Below are positions 23,205 to 31,536 of a DNA stretch of 64,000 nt, in pieces. A program made the translations under genes and the position numbers. This DNA is from Rhodococcus wratislaviensis. Its GTDB lineage: Bacteria; Actinomycetota; Actinomycetes; Mycobacteriales; Mycobacteriaceae. Every line of letters begins with the position of its first letter. The stretch's first letter is position 1. The notes under the pieces were generated by a model. It did no database searches. It saw nothing but the letters and a program-made list of their open reading frames with translations, and was not told the origin of the DNA. The stretch is taken from positions 1 to 64,000 of the forward strand of contig NZ_UAUI01000016.1 in assembly GCF_900455735.1 (NCBI RefSeq), given 5' to 3'.

Positions 23205-23247
23205 CGCGAATCGCAGGTCAGAGAAAGTATCTGACCTGCGATTCGCG
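23205..23247. terminator. Bidirectional 18-bp hairpin
   Basis: A perfect 18-bp stem (left arm 23205-23222, right arm 23230-23247) with the 7-nt loop GAAAGTA. It lies between the 3' ends of the AhpD-like gene (+) and the tRNA gene (-), so it can end both transcripts. No U-tract. Confidence 0.8.
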
Positions 23248-23262
23248 GAGAAATCCTGGCAG

Positions 23263-23336
23263 TGCCCTCGGTGAGACTCGAACTCACACTGGACGGGTTT
23301 TGAATCCGTTTCCTCTGCCAATTGGGATACGAGGGC
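23263..23336 (-). tRNA. tRNA-Leu (CAA), class I shape
   Basis: A 74-nt cloverleaf on the minus strand. The acceptor stem GCCCTCG pairs with CGAGGGC, discriminator A73, no encoded CCA. The T arm is GTGAG-TTCGAGT-CTCAC, the D loop AATTGGCAG has G18G19, and the anticodon loop TTCAAAA gives anticodon CAA. The variable loop is only 5 nt (CCAGT), although tRNA-Leu normally has a long class II arm. The anticodon stem ACGGA/CCCGT and the D stem each have one A-C mismatch. M. tuberculosis has an equivalent 74-nt tRNA at the corresponding locus (leuV, from memory). Confidence 0.85.
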
Positions 23337-23445
23337 GTGTTGCGCTGTACCACTGTAGAAGATCGCCGTCGGGAGTCAACCACCGGTACCCTTCTAACGT
23401 TCGCTCCCCGCGCCGGGGTCGTCCGAGCAGAGGAGAATGGTGGCC

Positions 23446-24066
23446 ATGAACGCTCCCCAGCAGCAAGGTGTGCCGTCGCAGCCGCGACGGGTCGTGGTGG
23501 CCGAGGACGAGGCGCTGATCAGGCTCGATCTGGTCGAGATGCTGCGGGAAGAAGGCTACGACGTGGTCGGTGAGGCGGGCGACGGGCAGGCCGCCGTCGA
23601 CCTGGCGGTGGAGCTCAAACCCGACCTCGTGATCATGGATGTGAAGATGCCCCGTCGCGACGGCATCGATGCGGCCTCCGAGATCGCGGCGAAACGTATT
23701 GCGCCCGTGGTCATTCTCACAGCGTTCAGTCAGCGCGAGCTGGTGGAGCGCGCCCGCGACGCCGGGGCGATGGCGTATCTCGTCAAGCCGTTCTCCACAG
23801 CCGACCTGGTTCCTGCGGTCGAGTTGGCGGCCAGCCGGTTCAAGGAGGTGACCGCGCTCGAGCGGGAGATCTCCGATCTGTCCGAGCGTCTGGAGACCCG
23901 CAAGATCGTCGAGCGGGCCAAGGGCGTCCTGATGGAGAAGCAGTCCCTGACCGAGCCCGAAGCGTTCAAGTGGATCCAGCGGGCGGCGATGGACCGCCGG
24001 TCGACGATGAAGGCGGTCGCGCAGGTGGTGCTCGAGACCCTCGGTGGGGAAGCCCCCACCAGCTGA
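23446..24066 (+). CDS. pdtaR: Response regulator with ANTAR RNA-binding domain (PdtaR)
   Basis: 206 residues. The receiver domain (about 15-130) has acidic pair EDE at its start, phospho-acceptor D65 in VIMDVKMPRRDG and the lysine of YLVKPF. The ANTAR domain (about 140-200; SERLETRKIVERAKGVLMEK, MDRRSTMKAVAQVV) binds paired hairpins in target mRNAs to prevent termination. M. tuberculosis PdtaR (Rv1626) is the same length and pairs with the kinase PdtaS, encoded elsewhere. The ATG at 23446 has AGAGGAG 10 nt upstream; the ATG at 23437 is too close to that site. Confidence 0.95.
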   Translation: MNAPQQQGVPSQPRRVVVAEDEALIRLDLVEMLREEGYDVVGEAGDGQAAVDLAVELKPDLVIMDVKMPRRDGIDAASEIAAKRIAPVVILTAFSQRELVERARDAGAMAYLVKPFSTADLVPAVELAASRFKEVTALEREISDLSERLETRKIVERAKGVLMEKQSLTEPEAFKWIQRAAMDRRSTMKAVAQVVLETLGGEAPTS

Positions 24067-24074
24067 CCCGCGAG

Positions 24075-24104
24075 ATCGGCGACAGCCGATGCGCTTTCGA
24101 AGCG
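24075..24104. terminator. Two small tandem hairpins between convergent genes
   Basis: ATCGGC-GACA-GCCGAT (24075-24090) and CGCTT-TCG-AAGCG (24092-24104) fill the 38-bp gap between pdtaR (+) and the SDR gene (-). Together they could terminate both strands. Stems are short. Confidence 0.5.
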
Positions 24105-24944
24105 TCAGGTGCCGGCGGGGAAGTCCGCGGATCGGCTGACGTCGGCCCACCGGTGGGCCTCGGCGGCGCGTTCGCGGGAAGACTTCTCGGTCATGTCGAC
24201 GGCGCCGGCCCCGAGTAGCAGACGCAACGGGGCGTCCTCGGCGGCAACCACATCCAGGATGATCCGAGCGGCCCGGGCGGGGTCTCCGGGCTGGGTGCCG
24301 TCGGTGTCTCGCCGGTAGCGGTTCATCGCGCCGACCGTCGCCTCGTAGTCGGGGCCGACCGAGCTGCGTCGCATCGACGAACCCTGCCAGTCGGTGCGGA
24401 ACGCGCCCGGTTCGACGATGAGCACCTTCACGCCGAACGGTTTCACCTCGGCCGCCAGGACTTCGGAGAAACCCTCGACGGCGAACTTCGCTGCCTGATA
24501 GGCGCTCAGCCCCGGCGTGCCACCGACGCGACCCCCGACGGAGGAGAACTGCACGAAGCAGCCGCTGCGCTGCTCGCGCAGAATCGGCAGTGCCGCCCGG
24601 GTGACGTTGACGACGCCGAAGAAGTTGGCTTCGATCTGCTGCCGGAAGTCCTCGTCGTCCATTTCCTCGATCGGGACGCTGTTGGCGTAGCCGGCGTTGT
24701 TCACCACCACGTCGAGGCCCCCGAACTCGTCGACGGCAGTGGCGACCGCGGTACGGGCGGCCTCGGCGTCCGTGACGTCCAGGGCGACCGCCCGAACGCG
24801 GTCGCCGTACGTGTCGACCAGGTCGGTCAGCTGTTCGGGCCGGCGGGCGGTGGCGACGAGGTTGTCGCCGCTGCCCAGGATCGCGGTCGCGAGTTCCCTG
24901 CCGAAACCACGTGAGGTTCCGGTGACGAGCCAGGTCTTCGACAT
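24105..24944 (-). CDS. Short-chain dehydrogenase/reductase
   Basis: 279 residues, classical SDR. The NAD(P)-binding motif is TGTSRGFGRE at residue 9, then NNAGYAN, the catalytic serine in FSSVGGRVGG, and YQAAKFAVEGFSE with the catalytic tyrosine and lysine. Substrate unknown. I choose the ATG at 24944 (MSKTWLV) with GGAG 6 nt upstream; the ATG at 24956 is also possible. The longer frame running upstream overlaps the TetR gene and is rejected. It is divergent from a TetR gene with two related operators in the gap, so it is probably repressed by that regulator. Confidence 0.88.
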   Translation of the reverse strand: MSKTWLVTGTSRGFGRELATAILGSGDNLVATARRPEQLTDLVDTYGDRVRAVALDVTDAEAARTAVATAVDEFGGLDVVVNNAGYANSVPIEEMDDEDFRQQIEANFFGVVNVTRAALPILREQRSGCFVQFSSVGGRVGGTPGLSAYQAAKFAVEGFSEVLAAEVKPFGVKVLIVEPGAFRTDWQGSSMRRSSVGPDYEATVGAMNRYRRDTDGTQPGDPARAARIILDVVAAEDAPLRLLLGAGAVDMTEKSSRERAAEAHRWADVSRSADFPAGT

Positions 24945-24967
24945 GCTGTACTCCATCCCACACTCTT

Positions 24968-24987
24968 GCAACTGACTGGTTGGTTGC
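24968..24987. promoter_or_regulatory. Candidate TetR operator, SDR side
   Basis: The 20-bp site (starts GCAACTGACT, ends GGTTGGTTGC) matches the perfect palindrome at 25025-25044 at 14 of 20 positions, including both outer CAAC/GTTG halves. It lies 24 bp upstream of the SDR start codon. Centre-to-centre distance to the second site is 57 bp. Confidence 0.55.
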
Positions 24988-25024
24988 TGAATGGATTCCA
25001 TGAAACACCGGCGAGGAGGTGCTG

Positions 25025-25044
25025 TCAACCAACTATTTGGTTGA
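25025..25044. promoter_or_regulatory. Perfect palindromic TetR operator overlapping the tetR promoter
   Basis: TCAACCAA-CTAT-TTGGTTGA has 8-bp arms and a 4-bp centre. It directly abuts the -10-like hexamer TAACCT (25045-25050), which is 6 nt before the TetR ATG at 25057, so binding would block the regulator's own promoter. Confidence 0.75.
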
Positions 25045-25056
25045 TAACCTGGTCGC

Positions 25057-25617
25057 ATGGTGCGCGATGCAGAGGCAACGAAGAAACGACTACTCGACGC
25101 GGCGGCAGCCGAGTTCGCCGAATTCGGCATCGCCGGCGCGCGGGTCGACCGCATCGCCCTGGCCGCGAAGGCGAACAAGTCGATGATCTACGCGTACTTC
25201 GGCGACAAGGGGCAGTTGTTCGACGCGGTATTCGCCGCCCACGTGGTGGCCTTCACCGAGCAGGTGCGGTTCGACGCCACCGACCTCCCGGGCTACGCGG
25301 GGCGCTCGTTCGACCTGTACGAGGACAACCCGGCGACGCTCCGGCTCGCCACCTGGTACCAGCTCGAGCGGCCCGACGGTGACCCGCTCCAGGTGGTGGT
25401 CGCGTCCAACCGGTCCAAGCTCGCCGACATCGAGCGAGCGCAGAGAAGTGGCGTGCTGCCAACCCGATTCGAGCCCGTGGAACTGCTCGCCGTCGTCAGG
25501 TCCGTGGCGATGTCGTGGCATACGCAGACACCGGAACTCGGCGCCTCGGCCCCCGCGGACCGGGCCCGGCGACGGCAGGTGGTCGTCGACTCCGTGCGCC
25601 TTCTCGTCGGCACCTGA
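25057..25617 (+). CDS. TetR-family transcriptional regulator
   Basis: 186 residues. The N-terminal HTH (residues 8-52) is typical: RLLDAAAAEFAEFGIAGARV, then RIALAAKANKSMIYAYFGDK. The remaining residues form the ligand-binding helical domain; the ligand is unknown. The transcript is probably leaderless. Divergent from the SDR gene, with one operator near each start, the usual arrangement for autorepression plus repression of the neighbour. Confidence 0.9.
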   Translation: MVRDAEATKKRLLDAAAAEFAEFGIAGARVDRIALAAKANKSMIYAYFGDKGQLFDAVFAAHVVAFTEQVRFDATDLPGYAGRSFDLYEDNPATLRLATWYQLERPDGDPLQVVVASNRSKLADIERAQRSGVLPTRFEPVELLAVVRSVAMSWHTQTPELGASAPADRARRRQVVVDSVRLLVGT

Positions 25618-25783
25618 GGCTCGCCACGCTACGACCGCGTAAACACTCGTCGTATTCAGATCACAGTAAGGTCACGAGCCTTTCTGGACGGATCGCGAAT
25701 GCCGCCGGACGGCTAGCGTCTGATCCGACAGCGGACGCCAACTCGGGTGGCGCCCGCACTCAGGTGATCTAAGGAGAGTTTGG

Positions 25784-27106
25784 ATGGCTAAACGGACCCT
25801 CGTGCGGGCGGCCGCGGTTCTCGGCGCGGCATCACTCGCACTGGCAGGTTGTAGTTCGGACAGTGGCGACGACTCCGCGAGTGGGAGTGACAGCTCTGCC
25901 TCGGCCACCACGGTTTCCACCGACTGCACGCCCGAAGAGGCGGCGGCAGCGGGTGCCCCGTCCACTGCGCCGCTGAAGATCGGAACCCTGCTCCCCGACA
26001 CGGGAAGCCTCTCCTTCCTCGGACCGCCGATGGTGGCGGGCACCCAGCTCGGTGTCAACGACGTCAACGCGGCCGGTGGAGTTCTCGGCCAGCCTGTGCA
26101 ACTGATCCCCGGCGACTCGGGCGACACCACCACGGACACGGCGAACACCACCGTGGACCGGGAACTGGCCGCGGGCACCCAGGTGATCATCGGCGCGGCA
26201 TCGTCCTCGGTGTCGCTGAAGGTCATCGACAAGGTGTCCAGCGCAGGCGTCGTGATGTTCTCCCCGGCCAACACGTCGGACCAGTTCGTCTGCTACCCGG
26301 ACAAGGGCCAGTACTTCCGCACCGCCCCCACCGACGTGCTGCAGGCTCAGGCTGTGTCACAGCTCATCTCGGACGACGGCGGCCAGCGCGTGTCCATCCT
26401 GGCCCTCAACGACCCGTACGGAACCGGGCTCGCCGACAACATCCAGAAGAACCTCGTCGACGCGGGCATCCCCGAGGACCAGATCCAGAAGATCATCTAC
26501 GACCCCAACGCGCAGTCCTTCAACTCCGAGGTCGACCAGGTCAAGGACTTCGCCCCCGACGCCGTCGCGGTGGTCGGATTCGAGGAGTCGGCGAAGATCA
26601 TCACCCGTATGCACGAGGTCGGCATCGGCCCGTCCGACGGCATGAAGGTATACGGCGTCGACGGCAACATGGGTAACGCGCTCGGCGAGTCGGTGGCCGC
26701 ACCGCTGCTCGACGGCATGCAGGGCACCACGCCCCTCACGGACGTCGGTCCGGCCTTCCAGGATCGTCTCAAGGGCATCAACCCGGGGCTGATCGACTTC
26801 AACTACGCCGGTGAGTCCTACGACGCCGTAGTCGTTTCCGCGCTCGCCGCGGAAGCCGCGAAGTCGACGGCCGGTCGCGACATCGCCGCGAACATCAACG
26901 CCGTCACCGAGGGCGGAACACCGTGCACGTCGTACCAGGAGTGCCTGCCGCTCGTGCAGGCCGGCACGGACGTCGACTACAACGGCATCACCGGCAAGCT
27001 CGACTTCGCCGCTGCGGGCGAGCCGTCGATCGGTTCGTACGGCAAGCTGAAGTTCGGTGCCGACAACAAGCTGACGACGGACGGGTACATCGTCGTCGGC
27101 GGGTGA
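25784..27106 (+). CDS. Branched-chain amino acid-type ABC transporter binding lipoprotein
   Basis: 440 residues. A lipoprotein signal peptide ends at ALAGCSS (Cys near residue 23), then a Ser/Asp-rich linker, then a periplasmic-binding type 1 fold of the LivJ family (PLKIGTLLPDTGSLSFLGPP, GAASSSVSLKVIDKV, FNYAGESYDAVV). A Gly-Gly-Thr-Pro-Cys/Cys pair near residues 385-395 may form a disulfide. AGGAG precedes the ATG. TAGCGT at 25714-25719 is a possible -10. It faces the livFGMH operon tail to tail; the substrate class (branched-chain or related acids) is inferred. Confidence 0.9.
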   Translation: MAKRTLVRAAAVLGAASLALAGCSSDSGDDSASGSDSSASATTVSTDCTPEEAAAAGAPSTAPLKIGTLLPDTGSLSFLGPPMVAGTQLGVNDVNAAGGVLGQPVQLIPGDSGDTTTDTANTTVDRELAAGTQVIIGAASSSVSLKVIDKVSSAGVVMFSPANTSDQFVCYPDKGQYFRTAPTDVLQAQAVSQLISDDGGQRVSILALNDPYGTGLADNIQKNLVDAGIPEDQIQKIIYDPNAQSFNSEVDQVKDFAPDAVAVVGFEESAKIITRMHEVGIGPSDGMKVYGVDGNMGNALGESVAAPLLDGMQGTTPLTDVGPAFQDRLKGINPGLIDFNYAGESYDAVVVSALAAEAAKSTAGRDIAANINAVTEGGTPCTSYQECLPLVQAGTDVDYNGITGKLDFAAAGEPSIGSYGKLKFGADNKLTTDGYIVVGG

Positions 27107-27124
27107 TCGCACTCACCTGAAACG

Positions 27125-27156
27125 GACTGTGGGCCAGGGAAACCTGGCCCACAGTC
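27125..27156. terminator. Bidirectional hairpin with GAAA tetraloop
   Basis: A 14-bp stem (GACTGTGGGCCAGG and complement) closed by GAAA, 19 bp after the binding-protein gene (+) and 19 bp after livF (-). It serves both convergent units. Confidence 0.85.
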
Positions 27157-27174
27157 GTGTCCGGAACCGCCGAA

Positions 27175-27969
27175 CTATTTCTTCTCCTGACTTCCCGCGA
27201 GGGTCCCGAGGTACAGCTCGATCACCTTCGGGTCGTGCATCAGGTTGGGTCCGGAGTCGGTGTAGGCGTTGCGGCCCTGGTCCAGGACGTAGCCGCGATC
27301 GCAGATCTGCAGGCACCGGCGAGCGTTCTGCTCGACCATGATCACCGAGACGCCCGCCGCGTTGATCCGCTTGCAGCGGATGAACACCTCGTCCTGGAAC
27401 ATCGGGGACAGTCCGGCGGACGGCTCGTCGAGCAGCAGCACGGACGGATCCATCATCAGTGCCCGTCCCATGGCGACCATCTGCCGTTCACCGCCGGACA
27501 GGGCGCCCGCCTTCACCTTCTTCCGCTCGACGAGCAGCGGGAAGAGATCGCCGACGAACGCGAACCTCTCCGCGAAGAGCTTGGGCCGCAGATACATCCC
27601 CATCTCGAGGTTCTCCTCGATGGTGAGCGACGGAAAGACGTTCTGCGTCTGCGGGACGTAGCCGACACCCTTCTGCACGAGAACGTGGGCGGGTTTGGAC
27701 GTGATGTCCTCACCGCGCAGGGTCACCGATCCCTCACGCACCGGTATCAGCCCGAACAGCGACTTCAGGAGCGTGGACTTCCCGGCCCCGTTGGGGCCGA
27801 TGATGCCGACGATCTCACCCTCGCGCAGGAAGAAATTGCATTCGCGGAGGATGTTGACGCCGGGGATGTAGCCGGCCACGACGCCGTCCGCGCGGACGAG
27901 GGCACCCTCGGCGAGCCGGGCATGCTCCTCGGGTGTGGCCGCGAATTCCGCTGGGGTCAGTTCGGTCAT
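27175..27969 (-). CDS. livF: Branched-chain amino acid-type ABC transporter ATPase LivF
   Basis: 264 residues with Walker A GPNGAGKSTLLKSLFG, signature SGGERQMVAMGRAL, Walker B VLLLDEPSAGLS. It powers uptake together with LivG. Its ATG overlaps the livG stop (ATGA), and it is last in the operon livH-livM-livG-livF transcribed leftwards. Confidence 0.92.
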   Translation of the reverse strand: MTELTPAEFAATPEEHARLAEGALVRADGVVAGYIPGVNILRECNFFLREGEIVGIIGPNGAGKSTLLKSLFGLIPVREGSVTLRGEDITSKPAHVLVQKGVGYVPQTQNVFPSLTIEENLEMGMYLRPKLFAERFAFVGDLFPLLVERKKVKAGALSGGERQMVAMGRALMMDPSVLLLDEPSAGLSPMFQDEVFIRCKRINAAGVSVIMVEQNARRCLQICDRGYVLDQGRNAYTDSGPNLMHDPKVIELYLGTLAGSQEKK

Positions 27970-28985
27970 GGGTTCTCACGCCTCAGCTCGGTGATGTCGG
28001 GTTCGGAGAGGTCGCCGCCGGTCTCGAGGGTTTCGGCCTCGGCGTTCTCGAGTGCCTCGGCCAGAACGGCCGTCGCGCCCACCGGATTCCCCTCGTCGTC
28101 GAACTCGAGTGCCTGATCGTGGTGGCTGCCCAGATAGGCATCGACCACCGCGTTGTTGGACGAGAGGTGTTCCGGTGTGGATTCGGCGATCACACTGCCC
28201 TGCGCCATCACCACCACCCAGTCACTGATGTCGCGGATGACGTCCATGTCGTGTTCGACGAACACGACGGTCATGCCCTCGTCCCGCAGCGATTTGATGT
28301 GCCCGAGCAGGCTCTGGGTGAGCGCCGGGTTCACACCGGCCATCGGCTCGTCGAGCATCACCACGGTCGGCTCGGTCATCAGCGCCCGGGCCATCTCGAG
28401 CAGCTTGCGCTGTCCGCCGGACAGCGAGCCGGCGAGATCGTCGGACTTGGTGTCGAGTTTGAACCGCGCGAGCAGTTCGTTGGCTCGTTCGGTGACGGCC
28501 CGTTCCTGCGCCTTCCACGTCCACGGCAGAAGCGTGTTGAAGATCCGCTCGCCGCGTTGCCCGGTGGCGCCGAGCCGCACGTTGTCGAGCACCGTCAGCT
28601 TCGACAGCGCCTTGGTGAGCTGGAACGTGCGGACGACGCCGCGGCGGGCCACCTGGTGCGGATACATCCGGCCGAGGGACTGGCCATCCATCGACCATGT
28701 GCCGCTGTCCGGCCGGTCGAAACCGGTGAGCAGGTTGAACAGGGTGGTCTTGCCTGCACCGTTCGGACCGATCAGTCCGGTGATGCAGCCGCGCTGGATC
28801 TCCAGATGCGCCACGTCGACGGCCTTGAGCCCGCCGAACGTCCGGGACACGTTGTCGACCACCATGATCGGGTCGGGTTTCGGTGCGCCGGGGGAGTGCG
28901 GGACGCCCGTGAAGATCGAGGCCCGTTCCTCGGCGGTGAGCACGGTGTCGGTCTGCAGATGATCCGGCAGTCTGTGGTCAGGCAT
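27966..28985 (-). CDS. livG: Branched-chain amino acid-type ABC transporter ATPase LivG
   Basis: 339 residues. About 40 extra residues precede the ATPase core, and about 45 acidic residues follow it (ALENAEAETLETGGDLSEPD), both longer than E. coli LivG (about 255). Walker A GPNGAGKTTLFNLLTG, signature SGGQRKLLEMARAL, Walker B VVMLDEPMAGVNP. The start lies 8 nt inside livM. Confidence 0.92.
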   Translation of the reverse strand: MPDHRLPDHLQTDTVLTAEERASIFTGVPHSPGAPKPDPIMVVDNVSRTFGGLKAVDVAHLEIQRGCITGLIGPNGAGKTTLFNLLTGFDRPDSGTWSMDGQSLGRMYPHQVARRGVVRTFQLTKALSKLTVLDNVRLGATGQRGERIFNTLLPWTWKAQERAVTERANELLARFKLDTKSDDLAGSLSGGQRKLLEMARALMTEPTVVMLDEPMAGVNPALTQSLLGHIKSLRDEGMTVVFVEHDMDVIRDISDWVVVMAQGSVIAESTPEHLSSNNAVVDAYLGSHHDQALEFDDEGNPVGATAVLAEALENAEAETLETGGDLSEPDITELRRENP

Positions 28986-29967
28986 TGAGCTGCACCTCCC
29001 GCTTGTTGCCCAGTATGCCCTGCGGCCGGAAGACCATCAGCACCGCGATCATGATGCCGAGCAGGACGAACCGCATGGCCCCGACCTGCTGTTCGGTCAG
29101 CGGCAGCAGCGGCTCCGGCCCGGAGATGGCCTGCCGCAACAAGGCGTCGGGGATGGCCAGCAGGAACCAGAACAGCATCGCGCCGACCACCGGTCCGAAG
29201 ACTGTGGCCGCGCCGCCGAGGATGAGGGCGCCGAACGCGAAGAACGTCTGCGCGGTGGAGTAGAAGTCGGGGTTGATCGACTTGGTCTGCAACGCGTTGA
29301 ACACGCCGCCGAGCCCGCCGATCATGCCGCCGAGGACCAGCGCCTGCATCTTGTAGACGAAGACGTTCTTGCCGAGTGCGCGTGCTGCGTCCTCGTCCTC
29401 CCGGACGGCCTTGAGGACGCGGCCCCACGGACTGTGCGTCAGGAGGTACACGAACCCGCACAGCACCAGGACGAGAGTCCATCCGACGACCATCGACCAG
29501 AGGTCGTCGCCGTAGAACTTCACGCCGAGGATGTTGTACTGCTTGCCCGAGTCGAACGGGCTGAGCGTGGTGAACGGGTCGGCGAAGCCGAACAGGCCGT
29601 TGGTGGATCCGGTGATGGAATCCGAAGCGGTGGAGCGGAATATCAGCCGCAGGATCTCCGACGCGGCGATCGTGACGATGGCGAGGTAGTCGGCCCGTAA
29701 CCGCAGCGTCGGGATACCGAGGACGACGGCCAGCAGTCCGGCCGCGGCCAGACCGACGAGGATGCCGACCCACAGCGGCTGCTGGTAGGTGACGGTCATG
29801 ATCCCGACGCCGTAGCCGCCGAGGAGTGCGAAGCCGATCTGACCGAAGTTCAGCAGTCCGGCGTAGCCGAAGTGCAGGTTGAGGCCGATCGCCAGCAGCG
29901 CGTAGAAGATCGCGGACGGGCCGATCAGCTGGGCGAGCGAGACCTGGAGTGCTCCTGTGATGTCCAT
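28978..29967 (-). CDS. livM: Branched-chain amino acid-type ABC transporter permease LivM
   Basis: 329 residues with about eight to ten membrane helices and the LivM signature GYAGLLNFGQIGFALLGGYG near residue 34; the cytoplasmic coupling segment is VLKAVREDEDAARALGKNV. It pairs with LivH to form the channel. The gene follows livH after 3 bp and overlaps livG. Confidence 0.92.
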   Translation of the reverse strand: MDITGALQVSLAQLIGPSAIFYALLAIGLNLHFGYAGLLNFGQIGFALLGGYGVGIMTVTYQQPLWVGILVGLAAAGLLAVVLGIPTLRLRADYLAIVTIAASEILRLIFRSTASDSITGSTNGLFGFADPFTTLSPFDSGKQYNILGVKFYGDDLWSMVVGWTLVLVLCGFVYLLTHSPWGRVLKAVREDEDAARALGKNVFVYKMQALVLGGMIGGLGGVFNALQTKSINPDFYSTAQTFFAFGALILGGAATVFGPVVGAMLFWFLLAIPDALLRQAISGPEPLLPLTEQQVGAMRFVLLGIMIAVLMVFRPQGILGNKREVQLNA

Positions 29968-29970
29968 GCC

Positions 29971-31374
29971 TCACCCGATCCTTTGCCGGCTGCCGAGAAT
30001 GCCCTGAGGCCGGACGACCAGGATGACGATCAAGATGAGCAGTCCTCCGATGTACTTGAGGTCGGGGTTGATCACCAGCGTCGACAGCTGGACGAGCAGA
30101 CCGACGATCACGCAGCCGAGCAGGGCGCCGTACGCGGTGCCGAGTCCGCCGAGCGTGATGCCGGCGAACATCAGCAGCAGGAGCTTGAAGCCCATCTCCC
30201 ACTGCACACGGCCGCCGAGTTCGGAGATGCCGAACAGGACGCCGCCGAGCGCGGCGAGACCGCCGCCGAGACCCCACACGAAGCGGATCACCCGTTCGAC
30301 GTCGATGCCGGACGACGCGGCCAGGTCGCGGTTGTCGGACACCGCGCGCATGGCCTTGCCGATGCGCGTCTTCTGCAGCAGCAGGGCCACTCCGACGAGA
30401 ACGACGAGACTGATGGCGATGCTCACGAGGTTGGCGTCGGTGATCGCGATCGGACCCCAGTGCCTCTCCACCTGGGCCTGGTAGTCGACGAACGGCTCCG
30501 CGCGATCGGAGAAGAAGATCAGGATCAGGTAGCGCAGGGAGATCGCGAGCCCGATCGACACCACCAGCTGCGCGATCAGGCCGGTCTTGCGTTTTCGCAG
30601 CGGTTTCCAGATCCCGGCGTTGTTCAGCAGTCCGATCAGGATTCCCACGAAGACCGCGAGGATCGTGGCCGGGATCAGCTGCACGCCGAACGTCACGTTG
30701 ATCACCCACGCCGCGACCGCGCCGAGGGTGACGAGTTCGCCGTGCGCGAAGTTCGTCAGGCCGGTGGTGCCGTAGATCAGGCTCAGCCCGACACCGGCGA
30801 TGGCGATGACGAGACCGAACCGGAGTCCGTCGATGGTCTGGCGAATCAGCTTCTCGTAGAACGGGACCGCGGAACCGGTGCGGGCCTCGCCGAACGAGAA
30901 GATCACCGTGTTGGTGCGACCGGCCACCACTTCCCGCTGCACCGTGGCCTGCACGCTGACGTCGTCGGGAAGCGAGTCCGCCACGATCTCGAACGTGTAC
31001 GTGCCGGGCGCGACCTGTAGTTCCCAGCGGCCGTTCGCCTCCGACGTCGCCTTCGCCACCTCGTTGCCCGACGAATCGAGTGCGCGTACCTCGACGTCCG
31101 CGAGCCGTTCGCCTGCGTTGTTCAGATTGCCGCTGACCCGCACCGCGTTCTCCGGGGGCGCCGGTTGTGCGCTCGTCGCGGGCGGTGGGGGCGGCGGGGT
31201 GGGTTCCTGCGCCGCCGCGGGACCGCCGAGAGCGATCGCCGCGACGAGGCCGAGCAGGACGAGGACGAACGCACGGCCGAGTTGCCGGGTGACCGACCCT
31301 CGCCTCGTGCGTTTCCTCGCGGATTTCGGTCGCGTACTCACTGCTGGGAGTCGCTTCCTCACGGTTGGGGCCAC
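29971..31374 (-). CDS. livH: LivH permease with N-terminal signal peptide and extracytoplasmic beta domain
   Basis: 467 residues, about 170 more than E. coli LivH. Residues 28-53 look like a signal peptide or anchor (FVLVLLGLVAAIALGGPAAA), followed by a Pro-rich linker and a carboxypeptidase-regulatory/SpaA-like beta sandwich at about 75-160 (VSGNLNNAGERLADVEVRAL, GRWELQVAPGTYTFEIVA). The LivH permease starts near residue 172 (GVGLSLIYGTTGLTNFAHGE) with coupling segment AVSDNRDLAASSGID. The GTG at 31374 has GGAGG 6 nt upstream. First gene of the operon, divergent from polA. Confidence 0.88.
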   Translation of the reverse strand: MAPTVRKRLPAVSTRPKSARKRTRRGSVTRQLGRAFVLVLLGLVAAIALGGPAAAQEPTPPPPPPATSAQPAPPENAVRVSGNLNNAGERLADVEVRALDSSGNEVAKATSEANGRWELQVAPGTYTFEIVADSLPDDVSVQATVQREVVAGRTNTVIFSFGEARTGSAVPFYEKLIRQTIDGLRFGLVIAIAGVGLSLIYGTTGLTNFAHGELVTLGAVAAWVINVTFGVQLIPATILAVFVGILIGLLNNAGIWKPLRKRKTGLIAQLVVSIGLAISLRYLILIFFSDRAEPFVDYQAQVERHWGPIAITDANLVSIAISLVVLVGVALLLQKTRIGKAMRAVSDNRDLAASSGIDVERVIRFVWGLGGGLAALGGVLFGISELGGRVQWEMGFKLLLLMFAGITLGGLGTAYGALLGCVIVGLLVQLSTLVINPDLKYIGGLLILIVILVVRPQGILGSRQRIG

Positions 31375-31536
31375 GCAGGTCCTCCGGGGACGTGTAGATC
31401 GGTCAGGAACATGCGGCGACGGACCCGACTACCGCCCGTGCCGCAATTTCCGGACTCTAACGGCTCCGGTCGCGCGAAATGGGGTTCTCGGATTTCCGGC
31501 ACGTTTCGGTTGGGTATCGAACCATCCGGCTGATCG

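Noticed and set aside
23263-23336. Reading the tRNA on the plus strand, where the loop TTTTGAA would suggest a Gln anticodon
   Set aside because: Only the minus strand places a canonical TTCGAGT T-loop at the 3' side, G18G19 in the D loop and A73 correctly.
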